Positions 9,216-14,738 of a stretch of 14,738 nt of DNA are shown here, in pieces; positions within the stretch are counted from its first letter, which is position 1; every line of letters starts with the position of its first letter. Location of the stretch: positions 1 through 14,738 of the forward strand of contig JAJOHG010000544.1 in NCBI GenBank assembly GCA_021029095.1, given 5' to 3'. Source of the stretch: Phellopilus nigrolimitatus (taxonomy: Eukaryota > Basidiomycota > Agaricomycetes > Hymenochaetales > Hymenochaetaceae). Under the pieces are notes generated by a model that was not told where the DNA came from, searched no databases, and saw only the letters and a program-made list of their open reading frames with translations. A program made the translations under genes and the position numbers.

Positions 9216-9352
9216 CAAGAATACGCCGAGAGATTAGGGAAAGCGGGAGCTTGATGAGAGTTGAAGGATGCCTTGAGTTAGGCGCCTCCGACACGAGCTG
9301 TTATGTAACGTCAATCTTTATTTCAGCCTCCGCGCCGCATTCGCGTAACTCC

Positions 9353-9372
9353 CGAGCCACATTTGACTAGCG
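9353..9372 (-). promoter_or_regulatory. Shared 20-bp upstream motif, gene 3
   Basis: CGAGCCACATTTGACTAGCG on the plus strand, about 138-157 bp upstream of the gene 3 start, one base different from the gene 1 copy. Confidence 0.45.
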
Positions 9373-9519
9373 ATGGCGCAACTTCCCATGGAGCATAGTG
9401 TAAGTCATGGTGAGGGAAGGATTTTGTTTTCTCCACATCTACCTGTGCCATATACCAACACGGTCCTCGGGATTTTTTTTTTTCATTCGCTCATTCTTAT
9501 GTCGATATTATACATATCT

Positions 9520-9760
9520 GCTAGCAATTGCGTTCCAGCGCAGACTTTGCACATACGCCTCTTCCTCCCTCACATCCGAATTTGAAGAGCCTCACAAAGC
9601 ACCCTTGTTGAAAAATAAAGCACCGTTTTTCCTCTCCCTCACCCACATAAAACACTCAAGGTTTGCTTGACAAGGCTCCAGAGCTTACTCTTTTCCTTTC
9701 CCGTCTGTCTGCGACTAACAATAAAAAAAACACCAGCACATGGAGTAAGTTCGCCTGGAT
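9520..9760. repeat. Diverged flank duplicate (pairs with 5870-6170)
   Basis: Partner of the block at 5870-6170, in the same orientation and at a comparable distance upstream of its F-box-like gene. It contains indels that break the open frame seen in the partner, arguing against that frame being coding. Confidence 0.6.
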
Positions 9761-9869
9761 CCCATGACTGGAGAACGCCATTCCAGACACCGGCAAATCG
9801 CAACTGCTACGCAAGAGGAAAATTCGATAGATCCCGTTATTGGTTATTGTGCAAAGACATGTACACTGT

Positions 9870-10115
9870 TTTCCTCCTCGAACGTCAAGAAACAAACTCT
9901 CATTGTCAATCTGGGCCCTGCCCCCCTCCGGAGGACGCGGAGATAGGGCCCGCGGGTGGGAAAACAAGGTCAGAATGGGAAGAGAGAAATAAAGGATGCG
10001 GGGAACGCTCGTTCCCGTCGATTGTAACGACGACATTGGTGCGTGCTGTTGCTTTTTATGGGAGCCTGGAGCGAGAACGTGGGCTTATCGAAGCGCGGCG
10101 AACTCGAAAATTGGC
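9870..10115. repeat. Duplicate of 870-1125 block
   Basis: Shares the ordered landmarks GAGATAGGGCC, AAATAAAGGATG, CGTTCCCGTCG, GGAGCCTGGAGC and GCGGCGAACTCGAA with 870-1125. It marks the right edge of the duplicated array; nothing further right resembles it. Confidence 0.65.
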
Positions 10116-10461
10116 GTTAGACTTGTTGGCGATGCTCTCCTGAGAATGGGGAGTGTATTGCTGACTTAGAGGCGTGGCCGGGGTACGCTGCTTATCTCAT
10201 GCCGCACGTCCTTCGGTGCACCATCCCGACATCTCGACCGTCGAGATCCCTGTGTCCGAGCCATCGCCGTCGTCGCTGCCAGCATCCCGCGCTTCCATTT
10301 CCCCCGTATGTACGCCTGTTGCAGCGCGCAGGCGCGCTCCGCGCCCACGGGCGGCTGATGCAGCGAGCCCGCAGGTCGGCGGCGAAGCGCAACGGCGCTC
10401 CACGGACCCTGTACGCGGGCTCTCAGCATGTCCTCCCCGCGCCGGATCTTGCAACGCGTGG

Positions 10462-10469
10462 TATATTTA
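10462..10469 (+). promoter_or_regulatory. TATA-like box of the isochorismatase-like gene
   Basis: TATATTTA stands alone in a very GC-rich stretch about 95 bp upstream of the ATG at 10559, a sensible distance for a core promoter with a short 5' leader. It argues against translation starting at the upstream in-frame ATG at 10199. Confidence 0.5.
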
Positions 10470-10558
10470 CCGCCCCTGCCTTCCCCGCTCCTCATCGTCC
10501 CGGCCGAACTCGCTCCCGCTCCCCGTCTCCTCGTCTCCGCCACACCCCGCCTCACCAC

Positions 10559-11194
10559 ATGGCCGACCCCGCCCCCATCACCAACGGCCACGCCCCCGCC
10601 TCCGCCGCGCAGCAGCCCCCGCGCGCCGTCCTCCTCCTCATCGACGTGCAGGTCAACATGCTCGCCCCGGGCTCCGGCGTGCCCAACGCCGGCCCCGTGC
10701 GCGCCGCCATCGAGTGCGCGCTGCACGCCGCCCGCAGCGCGCCGCGCCCCCCGCTCGTCGTGCACGTCCGCAACTGCGGGGCCCCGGGCGAGCCCGACGC
10801 GCCCGGCACGCCCGGCTGGCAGCTCGCGTGCGCCGCCGCGCGCGGCGAGCCCGTGCTCGACAAGACGCGCAACAACGCGTTCGCGGGCACGCCGCTCCCC
10901 GCGCTCGTCCCGCCCGGCGCCGCCACCGCGCTCGTCGTCGCCGGCATGCAGAGCGACTTCTGCATCCGCGCGACGTGCAGCGCCGCCCTCGCGCGGGGCA
11001 ACTCCGTCTTCCTCGTCGCGGGCGCCCACGCGACGTACGACCGCCCCGAGGCGTACGCCGCCGCGGGCGCGCCGCTCGTCACCCCCGCGCGCGCCGTCGA
11101 GCAGGCCGTCGAGAACGAGCTCGAGGAGGCCGGTGTGTGCATCGTCGCTGTCGAGGACCTCCCCCACGTCTTTGCCGCGGACGAGGGCTCGTGA
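10559..11194 (+). CDS. Isochorismatase-like cysteine hydrolase
   Basis: Single-exon gene for a 211-residue cytosolic-type hydrolase of the isochorismatase/nicotinamidase-like superfamily. The family triad is visible: Asp29 in AVLLLIDVQ, Lys102 in VLDKTRNNAF and Cys135 in VVAGMQSDFCIRATC, with a Gly-Met before the Cys loop as is usual. The real substrate cannot be predicted; members cleave C-O, C-N or ester-like bonds. The ATG has a good context (CACCACATGG) and follows a TATA-like box; the open frame extends upstream to 10199, but that part is low-complexity and lies over the promoter. After the TGA at 11192-11194 the same frame stays open for 31 codons to TAG at 11288-11290, with protein-like content ending ENGYYGPPAAWKGGWQ. 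The stop context TGA CAA TCA fits the CARYYA readthrough pattern. Codon third positions are almost all G or C. Confidence 0.88.
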   Translation: MADPAPITNGHAPASAAQQPPRAVLLLIDVQVNMLAPGSGVPNAGPVRAAIECALHAARSAPRPPLVVHVRNCGAPGEPDAPGTPGWQLACAAARGEPVLDKTRNNAFAGTPLPALVPPGAATALVVAGMQSDFCIRATCSAALARGNSVFLVAGAHATYDRPEAYAAAGAPLVTPARAVEQAVENELEEAGVCIVAVEDLPHVFAADEGS

Positions 11195-11290
11195 CAATCA
11201 TGGCTGGCGGAGCGCGAGCCGTTGCCGCCGCCGGAGCGGGAGAACGGGTACTACGGGCCTCCCGCTGCGTGGAAGGGCGGCTGGCAATAG
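11195..11290 (+). other. In-frame extension after the isochorismatase stop codon
   Basis: 31 sense codons follow the TGA and end at TAG (11288-11290). They begin QSWLAEREPLPPPE and finish with an aromatic and Gly/Pro-rich tail. The nine bases around the stop (TGACAATCA) look like an in-frame insertion between TCG and TGG, so the ancestral protein may have run straight through. No canonical intron can remove the stop. Confidence 0.45.
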
Positions 11291-11424
11291 CCAGGCGCGC
11301 CATGTCTTTTTCTTCTTCATGGGGTCTCTCTTTTCTTTTCTCTTGGGAGTTTGAATACTCGTCGGAATTATACCAGGCGGGGGAGGGGGAGAGGGCAGCC
11401 GCTACATATCACAAGCCCCGACCA

Positions 11425-12558
11425 CTAGTCTACGCCGCTGAGGCGCGCGGGGATGTAGAACGTGAGCACGCCCCCCGCGTCCGCCACGTCCCCGATGTAC
11501 ACGTACAGGATCATGCAGTGGTCCTCGCATATGCCTGCAGTGCCATCAGTCATACAAGCAATTTAAGAGAGAGCGCGACGCACAGGCGATCGTCGTCGTC
11601 GACACGACGTGGCTCGACAGGAACTTGAGGAACGCGCGCACGGAGAGGTGCACGCCGAACATCTGCCCCGGCTCCGGCTCCTCGCGCGCCTCGCTCTCTT
11701 CTTCCCCTGCCTGGCTCGGCTCCTGGGTGGCCATGTTCGGGATCGTGCAGCGCGTCCACTGCGTCTCGACGCGCACCGCGTCCGCCGCGACGGAGAGCCG
11801 CAGCGCGCCGCGCCGGCTCGCGTGCACGCCGAGCACGTCCGCCATCGTGCGCAGGTGCTCCGCGACCGTGCGCAGCTTCTGCAGCGGCGGGAGCAGGATG
11901 TGGATCTGGCGCGGGCGCGGCGTCAGTTCAGTTCAGTCAGGCACTGCGGGGGCGCGCGCTCACGTCGGGCTCCGGGCAGAGCGGCTCCTTGAGGCGCGCG
12001 ATGTCCGCCGGGCGGAGGACGTCGACAAGCACGTCGTGCGCGACCAGCGCGCCGCGTCGCCCGCCGCCGCTGCCGCCGAACGCGCTGGGGCCGCGCGCGA
12101 GGGCGATCTCGAACGCGAGGACGGCGTGCCCGTGCTTCTTCGCGAGCTTGAGGACGACCTCGGGCGCGCCGGCGGCAGAACGCAGCGCGGCGAGGAGGGC
12201 CTCGGGCGCGAGAAGCAGCGCGATGGCGTTGCCCGCGTTGGACTGGATGCGGTAGTCGGTGAAAAGCGCGTCGGCTTTGATTTGGCTGGTGAAGGTTTTG
12301 GGTTTTGTTTTTATTGTTGTTTTTGTTTGAGAAGGGTGGTGGGCAACTTACGACCAGACTTGCACGCCGTCCTCGGTCTCCTCGTTGCAGATGATGTGCA
12401 TGTCGGTCTCGGTGAAGCGCACGATGCAGCGCTTCTGGAGCTTCTCGATTGCCTGGATGATGCCTGTTATTCGACGCGTGAGACGCGACGCGCGGTTGGG
12501 AGAGAGTAAACGCACGCTGGAAGGTCTGTACGTGCTCGATGTTGGCGCGGAAACGCAT
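11425..12558 (-). CDS. HUS1: HUS1-like checkpoint protein of the 9-1-1 clamp
   Basis: Hus1 pairs with Rad9 and Rad1 in a PCNA-like ring loaded at DNA damage to activate the ATR/Mec1 checkpoint (family knowledge). I assembled five exons: 12516-12558, 12352-12463, 11964-12285, 11584-11905 and 11425-11534. They are separated by introns of 52, 66, 58 and 49 nt with GT..AG borders, and all joins are in frame. The protein has 302 residues, near the family's usual 280-300. Its start MRFRANIEHVQTF followed by IIQAIEKLQKRCIVRFTETD is the typical Hus1 N terminus. Later come HILLPPLQKLRTVAEHLRTM, an acidic linker (GEEESEAREEPEPG) before FGVHLSVRAFLKFLSSHVV, and the terminal MILYVYIGDV...LTFYIPARL strand region. 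The start context CGCCATG is good. It is divergent from UBP8 across 167 bp and convergent with the isochorismatase gene. Third positions are heavily G/C. Confidence 0.93.
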
Positions 12559-12725
12559 GGCGATGTAGAGTCGTGTAGAGTACAATGTACAGCGTACAGA
12601 GATATAGCAGATAGAGATAGAGAGTTGAGAGGACAGTCGACGCGAAAAGTGTGGTTCATAAACTCAGATCACGTGATCGTCGTCTAACATCCTGCATTTA
12701 CGTACACACCTTGCTCAAGACGACC
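12559..12725. promoter_or_regulatory. Shared HUS1-UBP8 divergent promoter
   Basis: Only 167 bp separate the two start codons, so both promoters must lie here. It holds a perfect 12-bp palindrome, GATCACGTGATC (12667-12678), whose CACGTG core is the E-box bound by Cbf1-like and other bHLH factors. It also holds CGCGAAA (12641-12647), which fits the CRCGAAA pattern of G1/S factors of the SBF/MBF type. No TATA box is evident. Factor assignments are inference from consensus only. Confidence 0.55.
12667..12678. promoter_or_regulatory. Palindromic E-box GATCACGTGATC
   Basis: Perfect inverted repeat centred on CACGTG, about 48 bp upstream of the UBP8 start codon and about 109 bp from that of HUS1. 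The extended TCACGTGA core is the favoured Cbf1-type site in fungi. Confidence 0.5.
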
Positions 12726-14738
12726 ATGGCCGCATCCACGTCCTCCGCCCTCCCGCCGTCGCTCCCCGGGCCCGCAGACGACGACGGCGCCGACGCTGGG
12801 ACCGGGCCTGGCCCCGCTGAAGAGCCGCGCACGGACGGCCGCTGCCCGCACATCGCTGCGGCGTGCGCGGTCGAGGCCGCGCGCCTCTCCATGCTGCGCA
12901 AGTACAAGGCCGCCGCCGCCTGGGCCGCGTCCGCCGGCCCGCGCAGCGGGCGCCCCGCCGCGAAGCGTCGCAAGGTGCGTCGTTCCTTCTTATCGTTGTG
13001 CGCCGTGTGTGCATACGATGCTGACGCGGCGCGTGCGGGGAGAAGTTGCAGGCCCCGGCGTGCGGCGCGTGCGGGCTCGCGCTGCACCGCCCGTTCGTGT
13101 GCCTCCACTGCGCGTTCGGCGGGTGCTGGAAGGACGACCACGTGCTCGCGCACATGCGCAACCTCGGCCACCAGTTCTGTGCGTCTGTCTCTGTCTCCCG
13201 CTCCCGCTCCCCCGGCGTGCGGCCGTTCTGACGCAGTGCCGGTTTGCAGGCGCGGACGTCAAGACAGGCACGGTCTTCTGCCTCTCGTGCGACGACGTCA
13301 TCGCGGACCCCGCGTTCGAAGCGCTCTTTCGCGCGACGACGCGCCACGAGGAGGAGAAGGAGACCAAGTTCATCAGTGCGTGTGCCGTCTTTTCTTTCGA
13401 TTTGTGTGTGTGCGCGCTCAGCGCTATGCTGTAGCGGCGCGGAAGCACCGCGAGCCGTACAGGCCGTGGATCCCCGACGCGCGGGACAGCGCCGCCCTAA
13501 CGAGCGCGGTCCCCGTGTCGTGCAACGGTGAGGCGCGGCGGCCCCCCCTCCCCGTCCTCAGCGACCCTTGTCTGACGCCCGCTTGCCAGGCCGCATCGGC
13601 CTGCTCAACCTCGGCCAGACGTGCTTCCTGAACGTCATCCTGCAGTCGCTGCTGCACAACCCGATGCTGCGCAACTACTTCCTGAGCGACCTGCACAACA
13701 GCAAGCTGTGCAAGCTGCGCGAGTGCATGTCCTGCGAGCTCGACAAGCTCTTCGCCGAGGTGCGCTGGCGCGCGCGCTCTTCTCTCTCTTTTTTGTGCGG
13801 CTCACCCCGCCCGCGCCGCAGGTCTACTCCGGCACGGCGCGCGCGTTCGGGCCCGCGAGCCTGCTCGCGACGACGTGGAAGGCGTCCGCGGAGCTCGCGG
13901 GGTACGCGCAGCAGGACGCGCACGAGTTCTTCATCTCCGCGCTGAACCAGCTGCACAAGAGCGCGTACGGCAACACGAGCATCTCGTGCAACTGCGTCGT
14001 GCACGAGGTCTTCGGCGGGCAGCTGCAGAGCGACCACGCGTGCGCGCGCTGCGGCGCCGTGTCGAGCAAGGTCGACCCGATCCTCGACGTCAGCCTCCAG
14101 CTGCGCGGAAAGGGCGCGGAGGACAACACGCTAGCGGGCTGTCTGCGCCGGTGAGCTGTCTGGCTTTTTTTTTTTTGTGCGCTGAGCGTGATGCTTATGG
14201 CCGTAGGTTCACGCAGCCCGAGAATATGAAGTATAGTTGTGGCAAGTGCGGCCCAACAGGTGCGTTTTCTTGCAGCCCGTAGCCCGTCTGTCATAACTTT
14301 CTCTTCAGCAAGCAACAAAACGCCTGTCGATCCGGAAGCTCCCGCCCGTCCTGAGCTTCCAGTTCAAGGTACGCCCGGCTTTTTGTCTCACCGCGCGCAC
14401 GAGCTCTCATGCAGGTCCCCAGCGCTTCGAGCACGACGGGCAGAACGGAAAGTCGACGCCGAAGAAGATCGACACTCACATCCTCGTCCCCGCGATGCTG
14501 AACATGACGCCGTACACGACGCTCGGCATCAAGAGCCAGGAGAGCGAGAAGCACGTCCGTAAGCCGCTGACGCCTCTTGGGTGCCCTTTCTCGACCTAAC
14601 CTCCTGACTGCTTGGAAGCTTGGGCCCGGAGGCGATGTACGAGTACGATTTGTTTGCGGTCATCAACCACGACGGGCAGATCGACACGGGCCACTACACG
14701 AACTTTGCGCGCTCGCAGGACGAGGCAAGTCGCGTTCG
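12726..14738 (+). CDS. UBP8: UBP8/USP22-like SAGA histone H2B deubiquitinase (3' truncated)
   Basis: Ubp8 removes ubiquitin from histone H2B within the SAGA deubiquitinase module. My exons are 12726-12974, 13052-13178, 13250-13375, 13435-13527, 13590-13759, 13822-14150, 14207-14259, 14313-14368, 14423-about 14580 and 14619 onward. The N-terminal ZnF-UBP domain keeps twelve ligands for three zincs: C40, H42, C87, C90, C100, C103, C108, H113, H117, H123, C136 and C139. The USP domain begins GLLNLGQTCFLN with catalytic Cys210; GQTC replaces the commoner GNTC. A zinc ribbon follows (CARC, then CGKC), then LPPVLSFQFK/RFEH, and the His box DTGHYTNFAR near residues 470-480. The start has an ideal ACCATGG context. 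The exon 7-8 join requires the second AG of CAGCAAG to keep frame. The exon 9-10 join is uncertain, and the sequence runs off the window near a possible GC donor at 14725. Order and length fit Ubp8 well. Confidence 0.94.

Larger units (their letters stand above)
9216..10140. other. Upstream flank of F-box-like paralog 3, no supported gene
   Basis: The block carries the paralog 3 promoter (shared motif at 9353-9372), an 11-T run at 9473-9483, a copy of the 5870-6170 block at about 9520-9760, and a copy of the 870-1125 block at about 9870-10115. Open frames here overlap on both strands and lack domains. Composition shifts sharply to high GC just beyond its right edge. Confidence 0.6.

Noticed and set aside
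10199..10558. 120-codon N-terminal extension of the isochorismatase frame
   Set aside because: It crosses a TATA-like box, is low-complexity, and the ATG at 10559 has a better context and begins just before the conserved domain.
10166..11197. 343-codon minus-strand open frame opposite the isochorismatase gene
   Set aside because: It is an antisense shadow produced by extreme GC at third positions; its Arg/Gly/Ala-rich content has no domain.
10174..11628. 484-codon plus-strand open frame rich in Arg, Ala and Pro
   Set aside because: It is the wrong frame over the isochorismatase gene, and its composition is a frame-shift artefact.
11609..12509. Plus-strand open frames opposite HUS1
   Set aside because: They are shadows of the HUS1 exons, whose five-exon reading gives a coherent full-length family protein.
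12651..12725. Upstream in-frame ATG for UBP8
   Set aside because: It lies in the promoter over the E-box; the ATG at 12726 has an ideal ACCATGG context.

Overview
The window looks like a filamentous basidiomycete nuclear genome, most likely an agaricomycete. The coding genes are cut by very short introns (about 49-79 nt) with GTGCGT, GTAAGT or GTGAGC donors and CTGAC/CTGAT/CTAAC-like branch sites. The F-box-like plus leucine-rich architecture is a family typically expanded in mushroom-forming fungi. Species cannot be fixed from sequence alone.

Left half (about 1-10150), moderate GC: a few codons of a possible plus-strand gene end at 3-35. Then comes a head-to-tail, minus-strand array of three paralogous F-box-like/LRR proteins (1268-2942, about 3667/3741-5472, 7523-9215). 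They share the same layout: a 42-44 residue first exon, a 57-79 nt intron, one long exon, and a conserved small intron at or after the stop. The flanks are duplicated as well. The block 'gene 1 - spacer - gene 2 - upstream flank' is paralogous to 'relic - spacer - gene 3 - upstream flank', offset by about 3.7-3.8 kb. The array therefore grew by segmental duplication of a two-gene unit and then lost most of one gene. Gene 1 carries indels relative to its sisters and may be decaying. A 20-bp motif sits about 130-160 bp upstream of every start codon, with a fourth orphan copy where the relic should lie.

Right half (about 10150-14738), very GC-rich and strongly codon-biased, with conserved housekeeping-type genes: an isochorismatase-like cysteine hydrolase (+), HUS1 of the 9-1-1 DNA-damage checkpoint clamp (-, five exons), and UBP8, the SAGA deubiquitinase (+, at least ten exons, running off the window). 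HUS1 and UBP8 are divergent and share a 167-bp promoter containing a perfect GATCACGTGATC palindrome. HUS1 and the isochorismatase are convergent.

No mobile element, RNA gene or CRISPR array is supported. The best leads are the structure and decay of the F-box-like array, its shared promoter motif and stop-proximal intron, a possible stop-codon readthrough (TGA CAA TCA) in the isochorismatase, and two unusual splice sites near the 3' end of UBP8.
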